From a virus, in IMG/VR virus record IMGVR_UViG_3300035698_001059, positions 1-24,589 of that record: a stretch of DNA of 24,589 nucleotides; one strand, written 5' to 3'. Positions 1 to 8,125 of this stretch are shown one piece after another (within the stretch, counting starts at the first letter, position 1; the number at the start of each line of letters is the position of its first letter). Below the pieces are notes generated by a model. It saw only the letters and a list, made by a program, of their open reading frames with translations, was not told where the DNA came from and did not search any database. A program made the translations under genes and the position numbers.

Positions 1-44
1 CGGAACGTTCGGTTCGGGGTGGTGATCATTTCGTTCTATTGCCT

Positions 45-52
45 TACTTTTG
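45..52 (+). promoter_or_regulatory. Possible Bacteroidota -7 box before the terminase operon
   Basis: TACTTTTG fits the Bacteroidota sigma-A -7 consensus TAnnTTTG. It ends only 4 nt before the ATG at 57, so a transcript from it would be leaderless or nearly so. I see no clear -33 TTTG at the usual spacing, and the reading frame is open through the site, so it could be chance. Confidence 0.3.
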
Positions 53-56
53 GCAA

Positions 57-551
57 ATGGACAAACAAAACCAACCATCCGACACGGGCGCGGACGCTAA
101 GAAAAAACCAAACGGGGCGAAACGGTGCGCGGTTGGCTGCAAGTGCGGACGTCATAAGAAACGAACGGGGGCGAAAACATTAAAGGCACAAACACGGACG
201 CGGGTTCGTCAAATGGAGTTCATCCGCCTTTTGAAACTTTCGGGCGGAATACATCAACCCGCGTTGACTGAATTGGGGATCAACCGTTGTACGTTGAAAG
301 ATTGGCGCGACAAAAGTGACGAATTCAATCAAATGATGAATGACGTCCAACACGAACAAATCGATTTCGTTCGGACGAAGTTGATGAAAGGGATCAACAA
401 CGGATCGGAACGATTGATCGAATTTTATTTGTCCCGCCGCGATCCCGATTTCGCGAAGCCGATCGAAACCGTTGTCGATGATACGATCGAATCACCCGCC
501 CCGAATGTTGTTTTCATTCCCGCATCCAAAACACCCCCATCGAATGACTGA
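57..551 (+). CDS. terS: Terminase small subunit (TerS-like)
   Basis: Probable DNA-recognition subunit of the packaging motor (164 aa). Residues 50-90 hold a helix-turn-helix-like segment (GGIHQPALTELGI, then LKDWRD..DEF) like that of phage small terminases, followed by a helical region. The N-terminus is very basic and carries C24-x3-C28-x-C30-x2-H33, which looks like a small zinc-binding knuckle and is not usual for TerS. I chose the ATG at 57; the frame is open to the window edge, so an upstream start cannot be excluded. The gene overlaps the large terminase start by 8 nt. The assignment rests on the HTH and on its position directly before terL. Confidence 0.75.
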   Translation: MDKQNQPSDTGADAKKKPNGAKRCAVGCKCGRHKKRTGAKTLKAQTRTRVRQMEFIRLLKLSGGIHQPALTELGINRCTLKDWRDKSDEFNQMMNDVQHEQIDFVRTKLMKGINNGSERLIEFYLSRRDPDFAKPIETVVDDTIESPAPNVVFIPASKTPPSND

Positions 552-1950
552 CGAATTTCAGATTCAATACAACCCGAAATTCGAATCGGTGTTCACTTGT
601 AAGCGTCGTTATTTAATGCTGAAAGGGGGCGCGGGATCGGGAAAATCAGTTGTCACGGCTCAAAAATTAGTTAGTCGATTTATATCCGAAAAAAGTCATC
701 GATTTTTGGTTTGTAGAAAACACGGTGTTGATATTAGGTTGTCGGTTTGGGATTTAATTTTGAACGTGATTTCCGATTGTGGACATTCTAAATTTCTAAA
801 AATAAACGAAACCCGCCGATCGATCAAACATTTGGTGACTGGATCGGAATTCGTTTTCAGCGGGATCGATGATCCCGAAAAAATCAAATCGATCGTTGGT
901 ATCACGGGGATTTGGTGCGAGGAAATCACCGAATTCGACGAACAAGATCTTGATCAACTCGATCTACGTTTAAGGGGCGAAACGCTATACTATAAACAAA
1001 TAATTGGGACATTCAACCCCGTGTCCAAAAGGCATTGGATAAAAGCGAAGTTTTTCGACACCCCGTCCGATGATGTGTTCACGCATCAATCTACGTTCCG
1101 CGATAATATGTTCATCGATGATGAATATAAAAATGTATTGATGAATCGATTCAAGTCGAATCAACGTTTGTTTCAAATTTATGTTTTGGGCGCGTGGGGC
1201 GAACCGATCACGGGGTTGGAATTTTATTCCCAATTCAATATCGGCGTCCACGTTGGCGACCCGCCCGAATACGATCCCGCCGCCCCTTTACACGTGACTT
1301 TCGATTTCAATGTCGTCCCGCACGTGACGGTGTGCGTGTGGCAAATTAAACACGTCCGCGATGACGATGACATCATCGTTTCAACGACGCTTTGGTGTAT
1401 CGATGAAATTTGTTTGGAACACCCGTTGAACAACACCCCGTCCGCTGCGAAACGGGTTCGGTTAATGTACGGCGAACACACGGGGGGCGTTCACATTTAC
1501 GGCGATCCGTCGGGGGCGTCACGCGACACCCGATCCGAATCGGGACGAAACGATTTCACAATCATTTTTGATGAACTTCGCCCCTTAAATCCGATCAATC
1601 GCGTTCAATCATCCGCGCCCAACATCATCAATCGGGGACAATGGATAAATTCAATATTTGACAACGACGACCCGTCCGTGTTTCGTTTAAGATTTGCCGA
1701 CAAATGTGTTGTGACGATCGACGATTTTCAGTTGTGCAAAATGGCGGCGGATGGTAAGAAGTCAAAGAAGCGAATTACAAACAAACAAACGGGCGTTAGT
1801 TATGAGCAGTACGGACACGCAACCGACGCGTGTGAATACCTTTTCACGACGTTATTTGAATCCGTGTTCCGTGACTTTATTCACGGGACGGTCGAACCTA
1901 CAAACCGAACCATTGAACGGCGATCGGTTTCGCGTGGGAAATCGTATTAA
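544..1950 (+). CDS. terL: Terminase large subunit
   Basis: ATPase-nuclease that drives DNA into the prohead and cuts the concatemer (468 aa, normal length). The Walker A motif GGAGSGKS is at residues 28-35 and the Walker B-type WCEEITEF at 124-131. The C-terminal RNase H-fold nuclease shows its acidic residues in FDFN (D254), YGDPSG (D321) and HATDAC (D428). The layout matches the PBSX/Terminase_3 group. I start it at ATG 544, inside the end of the small subunit gene (ATGACTGA junction), because the longer frame upstream only mirrors TerS coding sequence. All catalytic motifs are intact. Confidence 0.95.
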   Translation: MTDEFQIQYNPKFESVFTCKRRYLMLKGGAGSGKSVVTAQKLVSRFISEKSHRFLVCRKHGVDIRLSVWDLILNVISDCGHSKFLKINETRRSIKHLVTGSEFVFSGIDDPEKIKSIVGITGIWCEEITEFDEQDLDQLDLRLRGETLYYKQIIGTFNPVSKRHWIKAKFFDTPSDDVFTHQSTFRDNMFIDDEYKNVLMNRFKSNQRLFQIYVLGAWGEPITGLEFYSQFNIGVHVGDPPEYDPAAPLHVTFDFNVVPHVTVCVWQIKHVRDDDDIIVSTTLWCIDEICLEHPLNNTPSAAKRVRLMYGEHTGGVHIYGDPSGASRDTRSESGRNDFTIIFDELRPLNPINRVQSSAPNIINRGQWINSIFDNDDPSVFRLRFADKCVVTIDDFQLCKMAADGKKSKKRITNKQTGVSYEQYGHATDACEYLFTTLFESVFRDFIHGTVEPTNRTIERRSVSRGKSY

Positions 1951-1959
1951 TCGAAACCC

Positions 1960-1967
1960 TATCTTTG
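1960..1967 (+). promoter_or_regulatory. Candidate Bacteroidota -7 promoter element
   Basis: TATCTTTG is an exact TAnnTTTG match in the 33-nt gap between the large terminase and the next gene (ATG 1984). The predicted transcription start is about 10 nt before the ATG, giving a very short leader. It could boost head-gene expression independently of the terminase genes. Confidence 0.45.
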
Positions 1968-1983
1968 TGAAAAATACTTTTCA

Positions 1984-2526
1984 ATGATATTCATCAAATC
2001 CCGCGACATCGAACGATCGATCCGCGATGAACATTTGACATCGATCACGGCGGACGACGCGACGATCATGACCGACGCGGAATTGGCGTCAATCACCGAA
2101 ATCAAATCTTATTTGATTGGCAAATATGACGTCGCGGTTTTGTTCGCGTTGGTTGCGGATTGGGACGTTTCGGTTTCGTACGTCAGCGGGGACGTTGTGT
2201 TTTACGCTACGGATCAAACGTTTTATGTTTGTGTTGATCCTATTTCGGGCGTATTACCAACCGCGTCACCGCGTTGGTCAATAACACCCGACCCGCGGGA
2301 TCCGTTAATCGTGGAATTCATGGTTGATTTGATATTGTATCGAATACATTCAAGAATCGCACCCAAACAAATCCCCGAACACCGAATGACGCGCCGTGAT
2401 GACGCGATTTCGTTCCTAAAATCCGCCGCGAAATATACCATTTCCGCACCGTGGGAACAAGAAACGGGGATCGAACCCGCGTCTATTTCGTGGGGATCAA
2501 ATGAAAGAGAAATAAAGCAATATTAA
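1984..2526 (+). CDS. Mu gp36-like head protein (DUF1320-type)
   Basis: 180 aa. The pattern matches the Mu gp36/DUF1320 family: a long helix-rich C-terminal half with EFMVDLILYRIHSRI and RRDDAISFLKSAAKY, preceded by a beta-rich YVSGDVVFYATDQTFYVCVD module at about residues 67-87. That module resembles the small aromatic-rich insert found in many gp36-like proteins. Family members are head-completion or connector proteins. In Mu the gene lies after the capsid gene; here it sits between the large terminase and the portal. It ends 1 nt before the portal ATG. The family call is from pattern memory and is fairly secure. Confidence 0.7.
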   Translation: MIFIKSRDIERSIRDEHLTSITADDATIMTDAELASITEIKSYLIGKYDVAVLFALVADWDVSVSYVSGDVVFYATDQTFYVCVDPISGVLPTASPRWSITPDPRDPLIVEFMVDLILYRIHSRIAPKQIPEHRMTRRDDAISFLKSAAKYTISAPWEQETGIEPASISWGSNEREIKQY

Positions 2527-2527
2527 A

Positions 2528-3811
2528 ATGAAGATTTTCGGACTAAATTTCGGCGGAAACGCCCCAAAAGTTGACAACGTTGACAAAAAACGCCCCGATT
2601 CGGGGTCGGTTTACAACACCGTAATCCAAACGCAACTAACAAGATCACGCGCGAACATCGGAAAATGGGTCGGCGCGGTCGCAATGGCGGAATCCATAAA
2701 AACCCCCGATAGGACTGAATTGGTTCGTTTGATGAAAGAGGTCGATCGTGATCCGCATTTAAAATCGCTTATGACGACACGAACGAACGCCGTTTTGTCA
2801 ACGCCTTATTTTTTGAAAAACAAAGGGTCGGGCGAAGTCGATGAAGATCAATCTTTGAAATTGAATTCGGAATGGTTTGTCAAGTTTTTAGAGTTGACGA
2901 TTGACGCGCGATTTTATGGTTTTTCGTTGATTCAGTTGGATGAAATAATTGACGATAAATTCAAATCGGTCGAACTTGTTCCGCGTCAATATGTAGTCCC
3001 CGAATTCAAATCGGTTCGTTTGAAATTAGGTTCAAAGGAAATGAAATCATTTGTCGATCCCCCGTTTTCGGATTGGTGTGTTGGTGTTGGCGATCCGTTC
3101 GATTTGGGGATCATGAACAACGCGATCCCGTTCCTAATTTATAAAAAGGACGTTTTATCTGCGTGGTCAGAGTACGCCGATTTGTTTGGCGCGCCCGTTA
3201 GAATAGGACGAACGGACGTTCAAAACAACGTTAAACGGGATAATATGAACGATATGTTGAAAAACATGGGGTCGATGTCGTGGGGGACTTTCGACCTTAA
3301 CGATCAACTGGAATTAGTAGAAGCCAACAACCGCGACGCGTTTAATGTATTTAAGGAAATGGCGAACACGGTAAATTCTGAATTGTCGAAATTATTCGTC
3401 GGTCAAACGGGAACAACGGACGAAAAATCGTTCGTCGGCTCAGTCGAAGCGCATGAACGAACGTTCAACACGTACACATCCGCCGACAAACGGTTCGTCG
3501 CTAACGTGGTGAACAATCAGTTGATCCCGCTGATGGTTTTACACGGCATGATCCCCGACGGTTTCGAATTCGCGTTCGATTATACTGAGAAACTTTCTTT
3601 GACTGAAAAACGCGAAGCGTTCGCCGCGGTCGCCCCGTTTTTCGAGGTTGATCCCGATTGGATCAACGATCAATTCGGAATTGACATCACGGGCGTCAAA
3701 TCGGGCGGCGGAATAGCCGACCCGACAAACGGATTGTCGAATTCTCAAAGGGTTTTGGTCGCGACCTCTAAACTTTACGAACAAGCAAAACCGAAAAAAA
3801 CCCCCGCTTAA
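2528..3811 (+). CDS. Portal protein (DUF935 / Mu gp29-like)
   Basis: Forms the dodecameric ring at the head vertex through which DNA passes (427 aa, family-typical). DUF935 signatures are visible: DRDPHLKSLMTTRTNAVLS (73-91), a conserved region ARFYGFSLIQL near residue 130, YADLFGAPVRIG near residue 220, and ELSKLFVGQT with VEAHERTF near residue 300. The C-terminal KTPA end abuts the next gene: its TAA is immediately followed by ATG. Position after the terminase and before the F-like protein is the Mu order. Confidence 0.88.
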   Translation: MKIFGLNFGGNAPKVDNVDKKRPDSGSVYNTVIQTQLTRSRANIGKWVGAVAMAESIKTPDRTELVRLMKEVDRDPHLKSLMTTRTNAVLSTPYFLKNKGSGEVDEDQSLKLNSEWFVKFLELTIDARFYGFSLIQLDEIIDDKFKSVELVPRQYVVPEFKSVRLKLGSKEMKSFVDPPFSDWCVGVGDPFDLGIMNNAIPFLIYKKDVLSAWSEYADLFGAPVRIGRTDVQNNVKRDNMNDMLKNMGSMSWGTFDLNDQLELVEANNRDAFNVFKEMANTVNSELSKLFVGQTGTTDEKSFVGSVEAHERTFNTYTSADKRFVANVVNNQLIPLMVLHGMIPDGFEFAFDYTEKLSLTEKREAFAAVAPFFEVDPDWINDQFGIDITGVKSGGGIADPTNGLSNSQRVLVATSKLYEQAKPKKTPA

Positions 3812-4603
3812 ATGGATTTTTCCGACGCTCAGATCGCCGCACTATTAAAGGCGGTTTTTAATGGAACGGTGACGGGGTTTGATCCGTCGTTGGACTTGTA
3901 CACCGCAACCGCGGAATTTTTGGACGACGGATTGTTCGAAGGTTACGGGATGACGTTGTTCGGTGGTGATATTTCAACACTAGACGAACAACTATTGATC
4001 GACCTTCGTGACAACATTCACGTTTTTTCGGCGTTCAAATCGCACCATTCCGCCGAATTCATGGGGGGGTTGATGTGGGACGATGACGGAAACAAACGGG
4101 CGTTCGGGGACTTTAGATCGGACGCGATGTCGTATTTCGGAATCAGTCACGACACGCATTTGAAAACCGAATTTCGAACATCGATCGCAATGGGTCGGGG
4201 CGCGGCGTTTTGGCGCGATATAAATGACGACGCGAAACAATACCCTTTTTTAAAATATGACACCGTAGGCGATGAACGGGTTCGCCCCGATCATGAAGAT
4301 TTCGACGGGATCACGCGCCCGATAAACGACGCGTTTTGGAAATCACATTTCCCGCCGAACGGATTTCGATGTCGGTGTGATGTGACGCAAATCGAAGGGA
4401 ACGAAAAGGGATTCAAAGCAACCCCGAAAAAAGTCATTGACGCGACACCCGATCCGCCCGAATTATTTAAGATGAACCCCGCGATCGATCGCGTTGTGTT
4501 CGCGGCGGATCATCCCGCGTTCACCGTGGCGGAAAAATACAAGGTCGAAGCGAAAAAAATGTTCGGGTTGCCGCCTAAATTCGGGCGACATTTGGATGAA
4601 TGA
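3812..4603 (+). CDS. Mu F-like head morphogenesis protein
   Basis: 263 aa. The C-terminal half carries the phage_Mu_F signature: DERVRPDHEDFDG (about 154-166), then PINDAFWKSHFPPNGFRCRCDV (about 170-191) with the Cys-x-Cys pair. Family members (Mu gp30, SPP1 gp7) are minor head proteins associated with the portal and early DNA ejection. The start is directly abutting the portal stop, so the two are probably translationally coupled. The gene ends the first head block and is followed by a palindrome-rich gap. Confidence 0.85.
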   Translation: MDFSDAQIAALLKAVFNGTVTGFDPSLDLYTATAEFLDDGLFEGYGMTLFGGDISTLDEQLLIDLRDNIHVFSAFKSHHSAEFMGGLMWDDDGNKRAFGDFRSDAMSYFGISHDTHLKTEFRTSIAMGRGAAFWRDINDDAKQYPFLKYDTVGDERVRPDHEDFDGITRPINDAFWKSHFPPNGFRCRCDVTQIEGNEKGFKATPKKVIDATPDPPELFKMNPAIDRVVFAADHPAFTVAEKYKVEAKKMFGLPPKFGRHLDE

Positions 4604-4643
4604 CCTATTTCGTTAAACGAAACCCCCTATTTCGTTAAACGAA
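4604..4643. repeat. Two tandem copies of an 18-bp repeat, each a near-perfect palindrome
   Basis: cctatttcgttaaacgaa occurs at 4604-4621 and again at 4626-4643 (22-bp period). Each copy contains TTCGTT-A-AACGAA, a perfect 13-bp inverted repeat with a one-base centre. One-turn phasing (2 x 11 bp) puts both palindromes on the same DNA face, as expected for paired operator sites. The second copy is also flanked by CCCCC (4623-4627) and GGGGGG (4645-4650), so in RNA it could fold as a longer hairpin. No T-tract follows, so it is not a classical terminator. Confidence 0.75.
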
Positions 4644-4701
4644 CGGGGGGTGGTATGAAAACGCGTAGGATATAACATCAACTTATAACAAAGAATAGAT
4701 T

Positions 4702-5118
4702 ATGCCTATCAATTTTAAACGAATCAAATCACGCGTCAAGAAAGTCAAAGCGGAAACCCCGCGATTGATTTCGGTCGAAGCCGTGAACCATTTCAAAAAA
4801 TCATTTCGTGACGGCGGGTTCACCGATGATCGTTTATCACCGTGGAAAAAACGAAAACGTCAAAATCGGGCGGATAAGAAAACAAAAAAGCGACGGGCGA
4901 TTTTAGTTGATTCGGGTGATCTTAGAAAATCAATTCGAAAACGTAAAATTTCACCCCGAACGATCATCGTCGGCTCTTATGGCGTCAAATATGGCAAATT
5001 CCACAACCGCGGGACGGGTCGTCAAACGAAAAGGCAATTCATCGGGGAATCGCACAAACTCAATTTAAAAATTAGGTTAATTTTACACAAGCGTTTCAAA
5101 AGGGCGTTGAAAAAATAA
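4702..5118 (+). CDS. Mu gpG-like virion morphogenesis protein
   Basis: 138 aa, strongly basic. It shows the phage virion morphogenesis (Mu gpG / HK97 gp10-like) pattern: LVDSGDLRKSI at about 68-78, then YGKFHNRGTG at about 97-106 and RQFIGES at 111-117. In the family these correspond to a TG.L..S motif, a Y....H..G motif and the R.F.G motif. These proteins act at the head-tail joint or in tail completion. It begins after the 98-nt palindrome gap, so it may head a new transcript or be subject to control there. Confidence 0.75.
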   Translation: MPINFKRIKSRVKKVKAETPRLISVEAVNHFKKSFRDGGFTDDRLSPWKKRKRQNRADKKTKKRRAILVDSGDLRKSIRKRKISPRTIIVGSYGVKYGKFHNRGTGRQTKRQFIGESHKLNLKIRLILHKRFKRALKK

Positions 5119-5124
5119 AACGAC

Positions 5125-5691
5125 ATGGCATCACCTAAAACGAACATGATCAACGCGATTCGAAACGCGATTTCCGCGATCCCGAACATTGGATCATTTC
5201 GCGGGTTCAACGGGCAATTTGACGACAACCGTGAACACCCGTTGAAATTCCCGTGTGTTCTTTGGGAACTAGCGACGATCGATTGGCGACAAATGAAAAA
5301 CCCGAACGGCGTCGGGAACATTCAAAGGGCGATGAATGGCGAAATCATTTTTCATGTCGGCGTTCGTTCGTTTGGCGATGATCCGAATGTTGACGATGAG
5401 GTTTTCGAAATAGCGGATTCGGTCGCCGCGGCGATCGCGGGAATTGATTCGGATGAATTCGGGCGGTTTTATCGTTTGTCGGAATTAATGGACGTTCAAC
5501 ACGAAACCGTCGTTGATCATCAAATCACGTTCAAATTTCAGATCATCGACGTCGTGACATTCGCGGGCGAAACGACGACGGGGATCATTAAAACATTACA
5601 AGAAACGGGCGACATTCAAACACCGCCCCCGAACGCGATCCCGTTGTTCGATGAAACCCCAACACACGGAACGGACAACCCGAACGACTAA
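5125..5691 (+). CDS. Probable tail terminator / gp37-like tail protein
   Basis: 188 aa. N-terminal helix (NMINAIRNAISAIPNIG), then beta-rich segments FPCVLWELATIDW and MNGEIIFHVGVRSFG, and a helix DDEVFEIADSVAAAIAGI. This is the alpha/beta order seen in tail-terminator proteins (DUF1834/DUF3168-like), where a pairwise comparison region follows a ligand strand. The C-terminal 40 residues are low-complexity and Pro/Thr/Asp-rich. It lies 6 nt after the gpG-like gene. The function is inferred from fold pattern and position, not from a clear motif. Confidence 0.5.
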   Translation: MASPKTNMINAIRNAISAIPNIGSFRGFNGQFDDNREHPLKFPCVLWELATIDWRQMKNPNGVGNIQRAMNGEIIFHVGVRSFGDDPNVDDEVFEIADSVAAAIAGIDSDEFGRFYRLSELMDVQHETVVDHQITFKFQIIDVVTFAGETTTGIIKTLQETGDIQTPPPNAIPLFDETPTHGTDNPND

Positions 5692-5904
5692 ATGAACAGA
5701 AACCCCGAAAACATAAACCGCCGCCGCGATGATTTGAACGCGGAAATCGAATCCCGAAAAAGTGAACGCGTTTCGGATGTGATTCGTGATTTCGCGGGAC
5801 GTCATTATTTGTCGGAATCGACCGTGTGGAAAGACTACAAACACGACAATTCTGAAAACAACAACAACGCGGGACGAAACGACGTCAATTCTAAGCGGTA
5901 TTGA
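5692..5904 (+). CDS. Small helix-turn-helix-like protein, unknown role
   Basis: 70 aa, ATG directly abutting the preceding TAA. Residues 27-50 (VSDVIRDFAGRHYLSESTVWKDYK) have the spacing of a helix-turn-helix, with the second helix SESTVWKDYK as recognition helix. The flanks are charged and the tail is Asn-rich. It could be a DNA-binding regulator of late genes or a small structural protein. It is the last gene before a 129-nt gap and a promoter-like box. Confidence 0.5.
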   Translation: MNRNPENINRRRDDLNAEIESRKSERVSDVIRDFAGRHYLSESTVWKDYKHDNSENNNNAGRNDVNSKRY

Positions 5905-6018
5905 TCACTAGACACGTCAAAATTCAACGTTCGTTTGTTTTAGGTGTGTTTGTGTGTGTTGTTACTGTAAAGACGAAAAAAAGCCGTTTTAAACTAATTT
6001 AAGAAAACTAAAATCAAA

Positions 6019-6026
6019 TATCTTTG
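6019..6026 (+). promoter_or_regulatory. Candidate Bacteroidota promoter before the protease-capsid block
   Basis: TATCTTTG matches TAnnTTTG exactly and ends 7 nt before the ATG at 6034, so the start of transcription would fall at or next to the start codon. The 129-nt gap before it (5905-6033) has no gene; it contains a GT-rich tract near 5945-5960 and an AT-rich run just upstream of the box. No convincing -33 element is visible. Confidence 0.5.
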
Positions 6027-6033
6027 TGATCTC

Positions 6034-7176
6034 ATGGAATTGAAACACGTAAAAAACAAAACATCCGACACGGCGTCGATGTTTATATTTTCGGAAATTG
6101 GCGGTTGGGGAATCGACGGTCAGCAATTCGCCAATGAAATCGACTATTTGGGTCGAAACGGAATCACCACAATCAACGTTCACATCAATTCGGGCGGCGG
6201 ATCAGTCATTGACGGTTTGTCAATTTTGCGCTCTATGCAATTATTTGACGGCGTGATCAATACCCACGTCGAAGGTGTCGCGGCATCAATCGCGGGAATT
6301 TTAGCGATGGGGGGTTCGAATCGAACGATCGTTGATTTCGGTCGAATAATGATACATGATCCTAGTTTTTCGGGTGGCGAAAATCTTGACGAAAAACAGA
6401 AAAACGCGATCGATTCAATCCGAGAAATGCTGATCAGTATATTCGACAAAAATTCCACAATGACGACCGATGAAATTTCGGAAATCATGACGGCGGAAAC
6501 ATGGTTCGATTCGGTTGAATCATTGTCGCGGGGACTGGTTGATGAAATAATTGACACGGAACGAAAGTTCGAAAACATTTTCGAAGGGGAAACAAATGTC
6601 GCGACGATGGTGAATCGGGCGGCGTCGGCTTATTTGCCAAAACATAAAAACGTAAAAAAAGAATCTAAGATGAAAAATTTGACATCACATTTGAAACTTG
6701 ACGCTTCGTCAAATGAATCAACAATCATTGACGCGGTGAAAGTTATCGAAGCGAACGCCGCGGCGGTTGCGGGGCAACTAACAGACGCGACGGAAATCGT
6801 GAACGCGAACGCGACGGAAATCGAAAGATTAAGATTAGTTATTGCGACGGGCGAAGTTGACGCGGCGATCGCATCGGGAAAAATTAAAAAGGAATCACGC
6901 GACGCGATGATTGTTTTGGCAACCGATAACGGCGAAGCGTTCAAAACGATCGTTGATTCAGTACCAACAAAGGCGGCGAAAATTATCGACCTATTAGGCG
7001 ACGAAGGGGCGGCGACTGATTTGGAAAAATTGATTGACGGTAAATCTTTTAGAGATTTAGAAAAAACGAATTCGGCTTTATTGAATAAGATCAAAGCGGA
7101 AAACGTGGAATTGTTTAATAAAATGTATTTAGCGGAATACGGTGTGAAACACCCGAACGACATCGCGACAAAATAA
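6034..7176 (+). CDS. Prohead protease (ClpP/S14-like fold) fused to a scaffold domain
   Basis: 380 aa. Residues 15-175 form a ClpP-like serine protease: INSGGGSVIDGL oxyanion region (51-62), nucleophile S85 in GVAASIAG, H108 in RIMIHDPS, and ETWF (155-158), in the place of the third catalytic residue, before GLVDEI. The rest, after about residue 205, is a charged, Ala/Glu/Lys-rich helical domain (about 213-380), the usual scaffold type. Such a protein cleaves and removes the scaffold during head maturation. In Mu the protease I and scaffold Z come from one gene through an internal start; M213 (ATG 6670) could do the same here. It precedes the capsid gene, as expected. Confidence 0.88.
   Translation: MELKHVKNKTSDTASMFIFSEIGGWGIDGQQFANEIDYLGRNGITTINVHINSGGGSVIDGLSILRSMQLFDGVINTHVEGVAASIAGILAMGGSNRTIVDFGRIMIHDPSFSGGENLDEKQKNAIDSIREMLISIFDKNSTMTTDEISEIMTAETWFDSVESLSRGLVDEIIDTERKFENIFEGETNVATMVNRAASAYLPKHKNVKKESKMKNLTSHLKLDASSNESTIIDAVKVIEANAAAVAGQLTDATEIVNANATEIERLRLVIATGEVDAAIASGKIKKESRDAMIVLATDNGEAFKTIVDSVPTKAAKIIDLLGDEGAATDLEKLIDGKSFRDLEKTNSALLNKIKAENVELFNKMYLAEYGVKHPNDIATK
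6670..7176 (+). CDS. Possible separate scaffold product from an internal start
   Basis: In-frame ATG at 6670 would give a 168-aa scaffold (MKNLTSHLKLD...) without the protease domain. The 25 nt before it are almost all A (aaaaacgtaaaaaaagaatctaag), the type of leader seen before other starts in this window. The arrangement copies Mu I/Z, where Z starts inside I. This is an inference: an A-rich Lys codon run could also be just a linker. Confidence 0.35.
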   Translation: MKNLTSHLKLDASSNESTIIDAVKVIEANAAAVAGQLTDATEIVNANATEIERLRLVIATGEVDAAIASGKIKKESRDAMIVLATDNGEAFKTIVDSVPTKAAKIIDLLGDEGAATDLEKLIDGKSFRDLEKTNSALLNKIKAENVELFNKMYLAEYGVKHPNDIATK

Positions 7177-7220
7177 ACCGAACATAATTCGGGTGTAATT
7201 AATTAGCAAAAAAAAAGAAA

Positions 7221-8114
7221 ATGGCTATTCAAAAAGAAATTTGGACAAAAGACATTCAAGATGTTTTATTTCAAGGTTTAGAATTTACGGGGCGCGCGCT
7301 GAATCACAACGCGTATATCAACGGAAAAACGGTTCACGTTCCACAAGCGGGGGCGAATCCGACGATCGTTGTTGACAGATCATCATTTCCCGCGACAATC
7401 GGTCAACGTACCGACACAACAAGGGATTATTCGATGAAATCATTGACAACCGATCCGATTTTAGTGACGAATGTTGATGAGTTACAAACGGAATATGACA
7501 AAAGAAAGTCAGTTCTTTCAGCTCATACGAACGTTTTAACAGAACGCGCGGGACTTGAAATCGTTAACGGTTGGGCGGGAACAGTCGCGAACAAGGTGGC
7601 GACATCGGGATCGACTGACGCGCTAGCACTAGCACCGTCCGCCACGGGAACAAGAAAGGCATTATTAATGAAGGACATTCGAGCGTGTGCGAAATTAATG
7701 GACAAACAAAACATCCCGATGAATGGTAGAATGTTGATTTTACCGTCTGACATGTATTACCAATTATTTGATGACGCGGACGCGACGAAAAGGGACGCAA
7801 TGAACGCGAATCCGTTGTTGACGGGTGTGATTGACAAAATTTTCGGATTCGACATTTATTCGATGGGGGTTGTCAACAGATTGACGACTGGTTTAGAGTT
7901 AAGAACGGTAACGCACGCGGGTGCGGCGACTGACAATTTCGCGGGAATCGCGTGTCACGCTGATCATGTCGCGAGGGCGTTAGGTTCGATTAATGTTTTC
8001 GCCGAAGCTGAAAAGGCTGATTACTATGGCGGCGTAATGTCGGCTGAAGTGATGATCGGATCAGCACCGATTAGAACAAGCGAAGCGGGCGTTATCACTT
8101 TGCACCAAGTTTAG
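7221..8114 (+). CDS. Major capsid protein
   Basis: 297 aa. It is placed directly after the protease-scaffold and preceded by a very A-rich leader (aaaaaaaaagaaa) fit for high expression. Visible segments typical of HK97-fold coat proteins include an early beta region VHVPQAGANPTIVVDRSSFP (about 38-57), a long helix around TEYDKRKSVLSAHTNVLTER, the segment MNGRMLILPSDMYYQLFDD, and a late LTGVIDKIFGFDIYSM. It lacks a cleavable delta domain, which is consistent with scaffold being on the protease gene. Identity is from context and pattern. Confidence 0.8.
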   Translation: MAIQKEIWTKDIQDVLFQGLEFTGRALNHNAYINGKTVHVPQAGANPTIVVDRSSFPATIGQRTDTTRDYSMKSLTTDPILVTNVDELQTEYDKRKSVLSAHTNVLTERAGLEIVNGWAGTVANKVATSGSTDALALAPSATGTRKALLMKDIRACAKLMDKQNIPMNGRMLILPSDMYYQLFDDADATKRDAMNANPLLTGVIDKIFGFDIYSMGVVNRLTTGLELRTVTHAGAATDNFAGIACHADHVARALGSINVFAEAEKADYYGGVMSAEVMIGSAPIRTSEAGVITLHQV

Positions 8115-8125
8115 AAAATAAGGTC

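Noticed and set aside
472-543. Upstream extension of the large terminase
   Set aside because: These 24 codons only overlap the end of the small subunit gene; ATG 544 gives the family-typical start and the usual overlapping junction.
4623-4650. Hairpin CCCCC...GGGGGG as intrinsic terminator
   Set aside because: No T-run follows on either strand, so I kept it as a palindrome/operator candidate.
6180-6578. 132-aa minus-strand frame, and similar ones at 11924-12328 and 19234-19608
   Set aside because: All are mirror frames of confident + strand genes; none has a recognisable domain or its own context.
6630-7163. 177-aa open frame on the minus strand
   Set aside because: It lies fully opposite the protease-scaffold gene, has a Ser/Ile-rich composition expected from antisense of Glu/Asp/Lys-rich coding DNA, and no promoter or domain.
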